This document shows, piece by piece, positions 35,851 through 46,629 of a DNA stretch of 64,000 nt (positions are counted from its first letter, which is position 1; every line of letters begins with the position of its first letter). This stretch comes from Siphonodentalium dalli. Its lineage: Eukaryota > Mollusca > Scaphopoda > Gadilida > Siphonodentaliidae. Position numbers and translations under genes: made by a program. The notes beneath the pieces were generated by a model. That model did no database searches and was not told where the DNA came from. It saw only the letters and a list, made by a program, of their open reading frames with translations. The stretch covers positions 278,095,614-278,159,613 of the forward strand of contig CP136064.1 in assembly GCA_032622095.1 (NCBI GenBank), read 5' to 3'.

Positions 35851-35965
35851 TTCTTAATTAACCCTCTCTATACTAAATGGATTCTACCATTCAGTTAGAA
35901 AAGTATAAATTCTGTCTATTATTCATTTGGAGGGATGTTCAGGTGATAAAAGAGATGACCGACAG

Positions 35966-36655
35966 AACTAGAGATGGGCTTGTCCCAGATGGGACTAAGT
36001 AATACCCCCCGTATTCAAAATATTATTTAAGTGAAGTAGCCATTACCATATATTGGGCACTGAAATTATGTCAACAGGTATCCCTAACCCTAAACCCCTT
36101 AACCCTAACCCCTAACCCTAATCATAACTCCACAAAAAAAAAAGTCAACAGGTATCCCTAACCCTAAACCCCCTAACCCTAACCCCTAACCCTAATCATA
36201 ACTCCACAAATAAAAGCTCGGACAAAATTATGCATGTTGCGAAAAATTCTGAGTCGAAAAAGGTAGATAACTGCACCAAAAAATGTCAGACAGACGTCAT
36301 AAATGCAAGTGCATAGGTTCCCATGGTACTTAATATCTGTGCCAAGTTTAAAAAAAATTGATTAAAAAATGTAGGAATAAAAGCTCGGACAAAATTATGC
36401 ATGTTGCAAAAAAGTCGAAAAAGGGGGGATAACACCACCAAAAAAAGTCTGACAGAGGTCATAATCACAGGTGCACAGGTTCCCATGGTGGTTGATGTCT
36501 GTGCCAAGTTCACGGAAAATGATAATAAAACGACTGAGAAAAACTCCGGACAAAATTGTTTCCACGGACGGACAGAAGGCACGACGGACGGATGGACAAG
36601 CTGATACCAGTATACCCCCCCCACAACTCGTTGCGGGGGGTATAAAAACATAATA
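35966..36655 (+). mobile_element. Pearl-like element with telomere-like insert and terminal hairpin
   Basis: Begins with ACTAGAGATGGGCTTGTCCC, contains two copies of a CCCTAA-rich 62-bp unit (36080-36210), then units shared with 33250-34015, an ACGG tract and the hairpin TATACCCCCC...GGGGGGTATA near 36611-36653. Confidence 0.75.
36080..36210 (+). repeat. Interstitial telomere-like CCCTAA tracts, two units
   Basis: Two copies of CAGGTATCCCTAACCCTAAA followed by CCTAACCCTAACCCCTAACC and TAATCATAACTCCAC. Imperfect (CCCTAA)n embedded in the mobile element, so not a chromosome end. Confidence 0.85.
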
Positions 36656-36712
36656 CAATAGCAGAATGATCCATATTCTTTGGTGGGAAATGTTCAGATG
36701 ATAACAAACTTC

Positions 36713-36838
36713 AAAAATCGATATCTGATCACTCTGAGCTTTGATTTATGGGTTACTCGACTTGAATCAAATATTTTTTACCTCCGAAGCCAAAGAAATA
36801 GTAATTTAGGAGCGTCTGATCGGATTGAGTACCTTTAA
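36713..36838. mobile_element. GGTACTCAATCCGAT element, fragment
   Basis: CGATATCTGATCACTCTGAG to GATCGGATTGAGTACCTTTA; one half only. Confidence 0.85.
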
Positions 36839-36895
36839 TAATGAGCAATAAGAACAAAGTCGATATATTTTTTCATGCACTTCATGATGATGATA

Positions 36896-37114
36896 CAGTA
36901 ATGCTCTAAGTAATCGACTCCTTAACCACAGCAGAATTATGGGTAACTTTTCAGGATTTAGTCGGAAATATGGCTTGTTTTTTCATTCATTGGAAAGACC
37001 CATTAATCGGAAAGCTCACCGATGAATGGCAACAAGCCATATTTCCGACTAAATCCTGAAAAGTTACCCATAATTCTGCTGTGGTTAAGGAGTCGATTAT
37101 TTAGGGCATTACTG
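36896..37114. mobile_element. TA-target foldback MITE, copy 4
   Basis: TA-flanked palindrome ending 143 bp before the first recognised PLAC8 exon. The left arm is altered near the centre (TTTTTTCATTCATTGG and a short repeat). Confidence 0.95.
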
Positions 37115-37257
37115 TATACTCACACTTTGAAATTTTCGGTGATGTTAGTAGAATGCTACATTCCCCAGGTTGGCATAGCGCCTGAGTACTAACTTTCCAA
37201 TTTCACGCACCCGAACAAGTCAATAATATGTCTTTAAACCATTTTCTGTATGTTCAG

Positions 37258-37506
37258 GAAGTGCTACAGAAGCGGTGACTATGACTGATTTCACCACGGC
37301 CACCACTAATGGGTCTTCATCACCAGCCTCAAGTGTTCCAGCCACGCCCACTGACAGAAAGTCCAACCCAATCACAATACAGCCACGTCTCGCATCAAAG
37401 ATAAACAGCATTCAGAAAGTAATATCAGCCAAAACATTTGACGATTCAAACTGTGAAAGGGAATGGGACACAGACCTGTGTACCTGTCGAGACGACAACA
37501 GAAACT
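37258..37506 (+). CDS. PLAC8-like gene, exon with Ser/Thr-rich N-terminus
   Basis: Acceptor TGTTCAG ends at 37257; donor GTGAGT starts at 37507. Length 249 bp, phase 1 on both sides. Best start is ATG at 37281 (MTDFTTATTNGSSS). The last codons give CEREWDTDLCTC and then RDDNRN plus one base of C76, the start of the PLAC8 domain. Confidence 0.9.
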
Positions 37507-40500
37507 GTGAGTAGATGGATATGGAAAAAGGGCAACTGTGCTGTGAGGATGTGTATTATCATTCACTTTTGGCCAAGCCTTGAAATAGTGTGTCTGTCAT
37601 TTGCAAAATGAGGTTCCCAGAGGGTGAATTTCAAGGCTTGGATTCTTTAAGGTGGTGTAAGCAGAATGAGGTCCCCAGAGGGTGAATTTGGTGATGCTAG
37701 CCCGCTATGCGGGGTAGCATCACTAAATTCACCCTCTGGGGACCTCATTCTGCAAATGACAGGCTCACTATTTCAAGGCTGCTTTTGGCAGCATTAAAGA
37801 TACAGATGGCCATAAACAGAAAGAATATTAAAATAGAGACAGATTTTGTTCTGATACCAATCATAAATATTGTATAATTAGCATGTTATTGCAAGATCAT
37901 ATGCCTTGTTAGTAAACAAAAGCCATATTATGATAAGGTACAGTGTGTAAAGATTGTGCGATACGCAAATCACTCAACACCAGGGAGACCCGACTAACTT
38001 TGGATAAAATTGACACCATATTACATGTATTTACAACATACCGATATAGCGCTCGCTAATCCTTGCCACTCAAGATTTTGGTGTTGAATGGGTCACCGTA
38101 ATTCAATCTCCCAAAAAAAAAATTGCCACGTGTGTTGAGTGTTTTGCTTATCACACATTCTTTACGTGTTGTATATAAACATATGCTCTGCTCACACAAA
38201 ACGTGTTTTGAGGGTAATATCGCACACATGCATGTACTATCATTATACTATACTATTAACCCTTTACCCAACAAACCGGCCAAATAAAGCTTCAACAGCC
38301 TAAATTATCTTGGGTCTGTCTCAATAAAACCATACAAATATGGATATCATTGGAACCGGCTCCTTGACCACATTGTGATAGTTACAGTTATGCCCTGTGC
38401 CAATGCATTCTCTTATATATGCGAGTCGACCATAGGTCGCCTCGCATATATAAGAGAATGCATTGGCCTAAAAAAAATCTGTTTTAAACACTTTTTACCA
38501 TTTTTTCTTACATTCTTTAACAATTTTATAATTTTTAATGTGTTAAGCCAATGCATTCTCTTATATATGCGAGGCGACCTATGGTCGACTCGCATATATA
38601 AGAGAATGCATTGGCACAGGGCCCTTCTGTTGGGTAAAGGGTTAATATACTCTTTTGGTAATTTGGTAACTTTTATTTCTAAATTATAACCTTTTTTCAG
38701 AATGAGATTCCCAGAGGGTGGATTTGGTGATTATAGCACACTGTGTGGGATAGTGTCACTAAATTTACCCTCTGGGGATTTCAATCTGCAAATGTCAGAC
38801 ACACTACTATATCCAGGCTTGTAGGATACTGAACAAAATTTCCACTATTTTGAAAATCTGATTTAGTCTGGCGGCCTTCTGACTATTTTCAGGTTGCTTG
38901 CCATTTTGCTGCTGGCCCGTCTATAGATACCTCGTGGCTATGAGGTTAGGAGAGACACCATTCATGGCACTCATTCCGTGTGCATCATTCGCAATGAGAA
39001 TAAAAGTCCGAAGTCTGTTTGGAATCAAGGTAAAGTATGCATGATATGTGAGTGTATCCAAAAAACAAACTCGCACTTGGAAAATTTGTCTTATTAGTTA
39101 TTAGTTTGATTTACTGAAATATTAAGCCCACAATGCATCATTAAAAGATGGTCTATCTCTTCCTATAACAAGTTTTAAATATTTTTCTGGGTATAAAATA
39201 ATAATATTGATTTTATTTCGAATTTTCTGGTATTAAACTTACAATCAATTAGTACATTTTTAGTTTTATTGGCTATTTTTAGAACAGATCGGCCATGAAA
39301 CTTCAGGGGATCTCAGATAGAGATAGAGTTCTCTTGCTTGCTATGCTCTGAATGTTTCCGTGAGGCCTGCAGAAACGTTCAGAGCATAGCAAGCGGGGAG
39401 CGCTCTAGCTTACTTGCACTTTCCACAAAGGCAAAATGTCAGATACTTTGTTGTACAGCCTGAGGAATAAACCACTTTATTGTGCCTGAAGACAAATAAT
39501 AATATACCCAATCTTTAGTTATTCACAGAAGAAGTTATTTGTAGTCTTGAAATCGGGTTTTATAAAAATTATGTTGTTGTTGTAATTGTGACCCGGATAA
39601 GATAGACCATCTTTGATATGTTATCGAATACAATGTTTTTACGAGAAAAATATTCGTCAGTTTGAAATTGCATATCAATATTTTCTCAGTTGGTTTAAAC
39701 ATTGATCATGTATCCAACAGACACATGTTGCAGTAATGCCCTAAGTAATCGACTCCTTAACCACAGCAGAATTATGGGTAACTTTTCAGGATTTAGTCGG
39801 AAATATGGCTTGTTGCCATTGATCGGAAAGCTCTCGGGGAGAGCTTTCCGATGAATGGCAACAAGCCATATTTCCGACTAAATCCTGAAAAGTTACCCAT
39901 AATTCTGCTGTGGTTAAGGGGTTGATTACTTAGGGCATTACTGTACCTAAAATGCTTTGAACATGGATATACATAAAAATATTATTATAATGGACATGAT
40001 GATTTTATTATATATCTGGTATGAAGGGCTTTTTCGGATCTCATTCTCCATTTGTCATGAATGGGCCCTGTAAAATGTATATTTAATTCTGCCTGGGATT
40101 ATGCAATTAAAGGCCCACTTAATTTTCTGATCACCGATTATTTTTAATTATACGGTTTTAAAGGCCCACTTAATTTTCGAACCCCCAGATTACATTATAT
40201 AAAATATATGCCATAGTATATACCATTTGACAGAGGAAGCTCCAAAACATTGTATTATCAACTTATCTGGTGTAATAAACTGAGGACATGTTGTTTTTGT
40301 TGAGTTGCCAATGCGTTATTTGTAATTTTTGTTTTTTTTGGGTATGCTTAAGCATGCTATAGCGAATTTAAAAACAAACTGGATAAAACCTTAGGGGCAT
40401 GTTATAACTCAAAACTATCACCAAGTATTCATAGTAATAATTTTGATGCCCATGAAAAACGTAAGATTCCCTGGCACTAAACCTACAAAATAAGTCTGGC

Positions 40501-40841
40501 ACTGAAAGAGAGTAGAATATAAGAAAAAATTATTAAAATTGTAAAAAATAATAACAAATGATGAAAAATTGTTAGGCCAATGCATTCTCTTATATATGCG
40601 AGGCGACCTATGGTCGACTCGCATATATAAGAGAATGCATTGGCACAGGGTATATGGGTTGATACAAAAATCGGACCTGGCACTGAAAGGGTTAAAGAGA
40701 CGATATAGACCGCCTTTATCTGAAAGAAATCCTTATCTTTTTCAGGGATCAATATTGAAGGATTTCGTAACAACTCTTTGTTGTGAACCATGTGCTGTGT
40801 GTCAAATGACAAGAGAACTGGATCATCTTGGCCTTCACTGA
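37258..40841 (+). CDS. PLAC8/cornifelin-type cysteine-rich protein, three coding exons found
   Basis: Exons 37258-37506, 38893-39029 and 40746-40841 join in one frame. From the ATG at 37281 the product is 152 aa. The exon is open upstream of that ATG back to the acceptor, so a further coding exon upstream is possible. Residues 1-50 are rich in Ser, Thr and Pro. The PLAC8 domain runs from about 58 to 147: REWDTDLCTC, then paired cysteines (76-77, 81-82), YRYLVAMRLGE, MRIKVRSLFGIKGS, and CCEPCAVCQMTREL. This is the family pattern of a cysteine-rich domain ending in CxxCALCQxxREL. PLAC8 proteins are small; roles differ between members (membrane-associated regulators, cornified envelope, plant size and metal traits), so no function is assigned. 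Confidence 0.94.
37574..37780 (+). mobile_element. AGGTCCCC palindrome element, copy 4, shortened
   Basis: Both ends and one full palindrome present; the centre is deleted. It starts 68 bp after the donor of the first PLAC8 exon. Confidence 0.9.
38260..38641 (-). mobile_element. TTAA-target MITE, CCCTTTACCCAACA class, copy 3
   Basis: Reverse orientation to copies 1 and 2; TTAA on both sides; both palindromes intact. In the first recognised intron of the PLAC8-like gene. Confidence 0.94.
38697..38820 (+). mobile_element. AGGTCCCC palindrome element, copy 5, one palindrome
   Basis: CAGAATGAGATTCCCAGAGG to ACACACTACTATATCCAGGC; only the right half remains. It ends 72 bp before PLAC8 middle exon. 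Confidence 0.85.
38893..39029 (+). CDS. PLAC8-like gene, core domain exon
   Basis: Acceptor ATTTTCAG ends at 38892; donor AAG|GTAAAG at 39030. It completes C76 and codes 45 further residues: CLPFCCWPVYRYL, the VAMRLGE block, and MRIKVRSLFGIK. These match the conserved middle of PLAC8 proteins (small Cys-rich head, GE, then an R/K-rich segment ending YGI.G). Confidence 0.93.
39143..39622. mobile_element. AAAGATGGTCTATCTCTT-ended element, full copy
   Basis: TTAAAAGATGGTCTATCTCT at the left and AAGATAGACCATCTTTGATA at the right. A strong hairpin in the middle (CTTGCTATGCTCTGAA and its reverse, 39337-39396). In a PLAC8 intron. Confidence 0.88.
39731..39943. mobile_element. TA-target foldback MITE, copy 5, in PLAC8 intron
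   Basis: Palindromic copy with the same arms; TA at the right, TG at the left, so one flank has mutated. Confidence 0.95.
40107..40310 (+). repeat. Dispersed repeat in PLAC8 intron, opposite to 9715-9935
   Basis: AAAGGCCCACTTAATTTTC occurs twice in a row here (40107 and 40160), followed by CCAAAACATTGTATTATCAA and TGTTTTTGTTGAG. Confidence 0.8.
40465..40691 (+). mobile_element. CCCTTTCAGTGCCAAG class MITE carrying the 66-bp palindrome, copy 3
   Basis: Right end TCGGACCTGGCACTGAAAGG then TTAA; left end poorly kept (CCTGGCACTAAACCTACAAA). The centre is one complete 66-bp palindrome identical in arms to the CCCTTTACCCAACA class. It ends 54 bp before the last PLAC8 exon. Confidence 0.85.
40746..40841 (+). 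CDS. PLAC8-like gene, last coding exon
   Basis: Acceptor TTTTTCAG ends at 40745; stop TGA at 40839-40841. Codes GSILKDFVTT, then LCCEPCAVCQMTREL and HLGLH. CxxCAxCQxxREL is the hallmark C-terminal motif of PLAC8. The last codons and the stop are part of a tandem repeat that continues downstream (40815-41080). Confidence 0.95.
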   Translation, partial: GSILKDFVTTLCCEPCAVCQMTRELDHLGLH

Positions 40842-41080
40842 GCATGGGTGTTTCTAATGACTAGACAATTTTCAATGAATTTAGATCAACTCCGCCTTCA
40901 TGGAGCATGGGTTTGTCTAATGACTAGACAAAATGCTCAATGAATTAAGTTCATCTTGGCCTTCACTGAGCATGGGTGTGTCTAATGACTAGACAATGCT
41001 CAATGAATTTAGATCAACTCCGCCATCATGGAGCATGGGTTTGTCTAATGACTAGACAAAATGCTCAATGAATTTATAGT
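40815..41080 (+). repeat. Tandem repeat of the PLAC8 terminal-exon edge in its 3' UTR
   Basis: About four units of roughly 65 bp, each with catctTGGCCTTCAC-like or CGCC(T/A)TCATG sequence, gAGCATGGGT, CTAATGACTAGACAA and gctCAATGAATT. The first unit includes the last codons and the stop of the PLAC8-like gene. Units one and three are more alike, as are two and four, so a two-unit block was duplicated. Confidence 0.88.
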
Positions 41081-41194
41081 GCAATATTTCAGATAATATT
41101 TGATCATCTTGGATTTCACTGAGGATGGTGTGATAAATAATGAAACAATATGCTCAATGTATTTATAGTGCTAATTCAAGAGAGGTAAACACTG

Positions 41195-42888
41195 TTACTG
41201 GCTACATAATGATGATAAGGGTATATAGACTATTACTGGCTACATTATGATGATAAGGGTATATAGACTAGTTACTGGCTACATTACGATAAGGGTATAT
41301 AGACTATTACTGGCTACATTATGATGATAAGGGTATATAGACTAGTTACTGGCTACATTACGATAAGGGTATATAGACTATTACTGGCTACATTATGATG
41401 ATAAGGGTATATAGACTAGTTACTGGCTACATTACGATAAGGGTATATAGACTATTACTGGCTACATTATGATGATAAGGGTATATAGACTAGTTACTGG
41501 CTACATTACGATAAGGGTATATAGACTATTACTGGCTACATTATGATGATAAGGGTATATAGACTAGTTGCTGGCTACATTACGATAAGGGTATATAGAC
41601 TATTACTGGCTACATTATGATGATAAGGGTATATAGACTAGTTACTGGCTACATTACGATAAGGGTATATAGACTATTACTGGCTACATTATGATGATAA
41701 GGGTATATAGACTAGTTACTGGCTACATTACGATAGGGGTATATAGACTATTACTGGCTACATTATGATGATAAGGGTATATAGACTAGTTACTGGCTAC
41801 ATTACGATAAGGGTATATAGACTAGTTACTGGCTACATTACGATGATAAGGGTATATTGACTATGATGATAAGGGTATAGACTATGATGATAAGGGTATA
41901 TTGACTATGATGATAAGGGTATATAGACTAGTTGCTGGCTACATTACGATAAGGGTATATAGACTATTACTGGCTACATTATGATGATAAGGGTATATAG
42001 ACTAGTTACTGGCTACATTACGATAAGGGTATATAGACTATTACTGGCTACATTATGATGATAAGGGTATATAGACTAGTTACTGGCTACATTACGATAG
42101 GGGTATATAGACTATTACTGGCTACATTATGATGATAAGGGTATATAGACTAGTTACTGGCTACATTACGATAAGGGTATATAGACTATTACTGGCTACA
42201 TTATGATGATAAGGGTATATAGACTAGTTACTGGCTACATTACGATAAGGGTATATAGACTAGTTACTGGCTACATTACGATGATAAGGGTATATTGACT
42301 ATGATGATAAGGGTATAGACTATGATGATAAGGGTATATTGACTATGATGATAAGGGTATATAGACTATGATGATAAGGGTATATTGACTATGATGATAA
42401 GGGTATATTGACTATGATGATAAGGGTATATTGACTATGATGATAAGGGTATATAGACTAGTTGTTGGCTACATTATGATAAGGGTATATAGACTATGAT
42501 GATAAGGGTATATTGACTATGATGATAAGGGTATATTGACTATGATGATACGGGTATATAGACTAGTTGTTGGCTACATTATGATAAGGGTATATAGACT
42601 ATGATGATAAGGGTATATTGACTATGATGATAAGGGTATATTGACTATGATGATAAGGGTATTGACTATGATGATAAGGGTATATAGACTATGATGATAA
42701 GGGTATATTGACTATGATGATAAGGGTATATTGACTATGATGATAAGGGTATATTGACTATGATGATAAGGGTATATAGACTAGTTGTTGGCTACATTAT
42801 GATAAGGGTATATAGACTATGATGATAAGGGTATATTGACTATGATGATAAGGGTATATTGACTATGATGATAAGGGTATAGACTATG
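41195..42888 (+). repeat. Minisatellite, 74-bp dimer passing into 23-bp units
   Basis: Core GATAAGGGTATATAGACTA. In the first half it alternates with two spacers (ATTACTGGCTACATTATGAT and GTTACTGGCTACATTAC), giving a 74-bp period. From about 41850 and again from 42290 simpler 23-bp units TGACTATGATGATAAGGGTA dominate. A block of several hundred bp repeats within the array. It starts about 350 bp after the PLAC8-like stop codon. Confidence 0.95.
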
Positions 42889-42929
42889 TAAATAATTCAT
42901 TTATATTCAGTCAGGAATAGTGAGCAGAA

Positions 42930-43030
42930 TCAGATTTACATTGTCTAAGTGCGAGCTAACTAAATGCGAGCTAACAATTATGAACAAGTCAGACCAATTT
43001 ACATACATTGTCTAAGTTGAGCTAACAATT
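42930..43030 (+). repeat. Short direct repeats GCGAGCTAAC / GAACAAGTCAG
   Basis: GCGAGCTAACTAAATGCGAG and CATTGTCTAAGT(G/T) with AACAATTATGAACAAGTCAG occur twice between the minisatellite and the next element. Confidence 0.75.
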
Positions 43031-43036
43031 ATGAAC

Positions 43037-43545
43037 AAGTCAGGCACATCCTGAATTCCTCTTATATCTATTATAAAGGTATCCCACTATTATAGTGGTA
43101 TATGACCATTACCATTTTGTGAATTTGATAAAAGAGGGATAATCCAAAATCATATTTCACACAAATTATTCAAAATGAGTGTCGCACTAATTCGGTATCA
43201 TACATATATTTTGTCCAGGAGAATGATTAATCATGACAGCACACGGTAAGCTACTCAATTAGCATTCAATTAGTTAAATGTTGTTTATATGAAGGAGCGA
43301 TTGAGTCATCATGTTATTGTCATTTATAAAGGCATATATTTATAGTAATATTATTGAATTACAAAGCTGGCGCAAAACAAAATTTGTCAGAAGACTGTTC
43401 GCTTGCTGTGATATTGTTAAGAGTGAAATTTGGCTGTGCATTGGTACGCCATCTTCTATTTCCGGTGCAAACAAGGGAAACATGAATATGTTATGGTCAT
43501 ATACCACTATAATAGTGGAATTCAGGATGTGCCTGATCTGATGAA
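43037..43545. mobile_element. TCAGGCACATCCTGAATTCC-ended element, about 510 bp
   Basis: Left TCAGGCACATCCTGAATTCC, CCACTATTATAGTGGTATAT; right ATACCACTATAATAGTGG, GGAATTCAGGATGTGCCTGA. A relative in reverse lies at 17545-17765. Confidence 0.88.
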
Positions 43546-43600
43546 TGGTGATTGGAAGAAAGAACAAGTTTGGATAGAAGTATAAATATAACTTGTTTAA

Positions 43601-43763
43601 CCCTTTCAGCACCAAGTCCGATTTTTGTATCAACCCATATTTCCTTGATCATTTTTTAAAATTTATTGATTATAATAATGTGATACATTGATGGATCAAT
43701 AAATTTGAAAAATGATCAAGGAAATATTGGTTGATACAAAAATCCGACTTGGCACTGAAAGGG
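43601..43763. mobile_element. CCCTTTCAGTGCCAAG class MITE, copy 2
   Basis: TTAA on both sides, 163 bp; the inner part of the foldback is deleted. Confidence 0.93.
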
Positions 43764-43811
43764 TTAAACTATAGAAAGTCATGAAGGAGAGTGAGAAAGA
43801 GCACTGTGGAC

Positions 43812-44475
43812 TAGCATCACTGCTAAATTCATCCTGTGGGGACCTCATTCTGCATAGCATCACTGCTAAATTCATCCTGTGGGGACCTCATTCTGCATAG
43901 CATCACTGCTAAATTCATCCTGTGGGGACCTCATTCTGCATAGCATTACTGCTAAATTCATCCTGTGGGGACCTCATTCTGCATAGCATCACTGCTAAAT
44001 TCATCCTGTGGGGACCTCATTATGCATAGCATCACTGCTAAATTCATCCTGTGGGGACCTCATTCTGCATAGCATCACTGCTAAATTCATCCTGTGGGGA
44101 CCTCATTCTACATGGCATCACTGCTAAATTCATCCTGTGGGGACCTCATTCTGCATGGCATCACTGCTAAATTCATCCTGTGGGGACCTCATCATCTGCT
44201 GTGGGAGACCAAGACCCAGATTTAAGTTCCCAGATGGTGATGAGCCCCTATTGCGGACCTCGATTATGTAACGTGTCGTCTGCCAATTTGGGGATATAGA
44301 GAATCTGAACTAAACAAAGGAAAAGAAACAAAAAAACTCATTGATATGTTAATAAAGATAATTTCCAGAGAAGATGAGGCCTAAGCAGAATGAGGTCCGC
44401 TGTGTGGGGCAGCCTCACCAAATTCACCCTCTGGGGGGCCTCATTCTGCAAATGTCTGGCACCATATTTTCAGGC
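43812..44475 (+). mobile_element. AGGTCCCC palindrome element, copy 6, with tandem-amplified arm
   Basis: The left palindrome arm is amplified nine times at a 43-bp period (43812-44195; GCATCACTGCTAAATTCATC then CTGTGGGGACCTCATTCTGC). Centre and right half then follow normally to CAGGCGTGAC. Confidence 0.92.
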
Positions 44476-44734
44476 GTGACAAGAAGTGGATTAAAGAGAT
44501 GTTGGCTTTAAATATATGTGTACTTGCAGTATTAACTCTCATGCTGACGCCTGGTGCAGATATTTTGTTCCTTGTCGGGAGAATATGATATTAGAACGAA
44601 CAGCTCAAAATTAATGTTAGCCCTTTCCAATTTAAATACTCATTGACACCTCTTTGGAGCCCCAGACAGAGAGAATGATGCACGTACAACTGTCTGTCAT
44701 CTGCTCGGGTCCGTGTGAGGCTCCATAGAAAAGA

Positions 44735-45000
44735 GTTATATAAAGGAACCATTTCTATACTAAAAACTCAATGACGAGTACTTCCCTTAGGAAATGTTCA
44801 GATAATAAATTCAACAAATGACCTTTTTATCTGAACATTTCCAACCAAAGAATATAAATCCTTCTGCACTTGTATTATATTTTTGTCATACTGTCTGTCG
44901 TCTGCTAATTTATTCTGACCACGCATTCAAATGAAAAATAGACCATTCCCATGTATAATTTTATAACTGATGGGAGAATCCATTTAGTATAAAATGGGTT
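44735..45000. mobile_element. Inverted-ended element, fuller copy
   Basis: Left GGAACCATTTCTATACTAAA; right GAGAATCCATTTAGTATAAA then TGGGTTAAA. Interior GGAAATGTTCAGATAATAAA and its near-reverse form a foldback at 44785-44855. Confidence 0.75.
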
Positions 45001-45042
45001 AAATAGCCATACTACTTCAATAGCAAAATATTTACTGAAACT

Positions 45043-45497
45043 TAAAGGTACTCAATCCGATTCGATGGTCCCCATATCATCAGATTCCAACAACAACAAT
45101 ATTTTTTGAAATGCCGCTTCAGTTATCATACTAATCGACTAATTGCCCAAAAATAATGCACCACCACCAACTATAGTATATTATTGCCAAAAACATGTTA
45201 TTTATCAACATTTTGTTCAACGAAATTTTGCCGGTTTATCAAATAAATATCTGACACAAAAAGCCACTTGATTTTAGAGTTATCCATCTTCCGCAATTTG
45301 GTCCGAGACTGCCATCTCGTCGACTTTTACTGGGCCACTAAATATTCCAGGTGGTGAAAAATAATAGATTTCCAAAATCGATATCTGATCACTCTGAGCT
45401 TTGATGGGTGGGTTCCTCGACTCGAATCAAATATTTTTTACCCCCGAAGCCAAATAAATAGTAATTGAGGGGTGCTTAATCGGATTGAGTACCTTTA
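45043..45497. mobile_element. AAAGGTACTCAATCCGAT-ended element, full copy
   Basis: AAAGGTACTCAATCCGATTC at the left; TAATCGGATTGAGTACCTTT at the right. Interior has CCCATATCATCAGATTCCAA and GATATCTGATCACTCTGAGC. No coding frame seen. Confidence 0.92.
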
Positions 45498-45781
45498 AAT
45501 TTGTGACGAGCATAGTGATGAACAATAGTATCGGAGAGGTGCTAACACTTGTAAATATTCTGACGAAATGGTGCTACAATGTTCATACCCGTATGTATTT
45601 TGTATTTTTTGTACAACTGCATTTTAGGAATAAGTTTGTGAACAATGATTTTATGTAGTGTCATGTGAAACCATGTATACATGTAGTAAGTTATGTGTCA
45701 ATAACAATAAGAAGCTGGATCGGTGGATCCTCTTTATATTATTCTCGAGCCCGATATATGGCAATTGGCAACGAAGATGCA

Positions 45782-45829
45782 CAGTAATGCCCTAAATAAT
45801 CGACTCCTTAACCATAGCAGATTTATGGG
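45782..45829 (+). mobile_element. Single arm fragment of the TA-target foldback MITE
   Basis: CAGTAATGCCCTAAATAATC then GACTCCTTAACC and CAGATTTATGGGC; the second arm is missing. Confidence 0.85.
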
Positions 45830-46629
45830 CACCACATTCAAATACCATGTCCCCCATCGGCCTTGACAGCGGGGTTTAAGAGAATGTGCACAAAACATCT
45901 GGGGTATATGAGTGCGTGAAACCAATCGTGACGTTGCTCTAGCATGCTGAGTTTGATGCCACTTGATGCTGGATGGCTAGATGCTGAATGGCTACCGAAT
46001 TAAGTAGAGAAAGGGTCAATAACTCTAAAATGAAAAACATAAAACATTTTCCATTATGACGGAAGGAGTTCATTTCTATAATCCCCCGACCTTTGAAAAA
46101 GTTGGGAAACAATAACCATCATTGGATCAATGATAAAGAAAAATGTTTCAAAGATAGCTGAAATATTTATTGAAAGGATTATTTTTGCAGATATAAATGA
46201 ACGTAAAAAATACATTGGCAAAAAATTAAATTTCAACATTTCATGCAAACAGAAGAACGAAGTTATGGAAATATAATAGAAAACAATGATTTTAATAGCA
46301 CATGTTTCTGTAGTTGAGGGTGTAGATCAGCTATTTTAATATTATTTGCTGCAGTTAAGTGAAACATTAATGAAGTTATACAAGTTTCTCTCACTATTTC
46401 TGGCCACAAGACAGACAGGAGCAGCTTTAAAGTTGAAAGTCAGCAATAAGTCTCACCATATTTCCGCAAAGTATAAACTGTCAATTTCTGTGACAGATAA
46501 AGCCACTGGTATGGGAGTTACTGCAATCAATCTGTGCATTAGATGGTATGTCTACATGGTATGTCTACATGCAATGGTTGATTCGCCTTAATTACCAACA
46601 ATAAACACCATAAACTAATGCAGGTACAA

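Noticed and set aside
35102-35898. Long heptapeptide-repeat frames on both strands (PHSVTMT, VTEWGVM types)
   Set aside because: A 21-bp minisatellite gives open frames automatically; both strands are open at once.
36080-36210. Chromosome end
   Set aside because: Only short, imperfect CCCTAA tracts inside a mobile element with unique DNA on both sides.
41195-42888. Regular repeat-spacer look, CRISPR-like
   Set aside because: Spacers are themselves repeated and the context is eukaryotic; this is a composite minisatellite.
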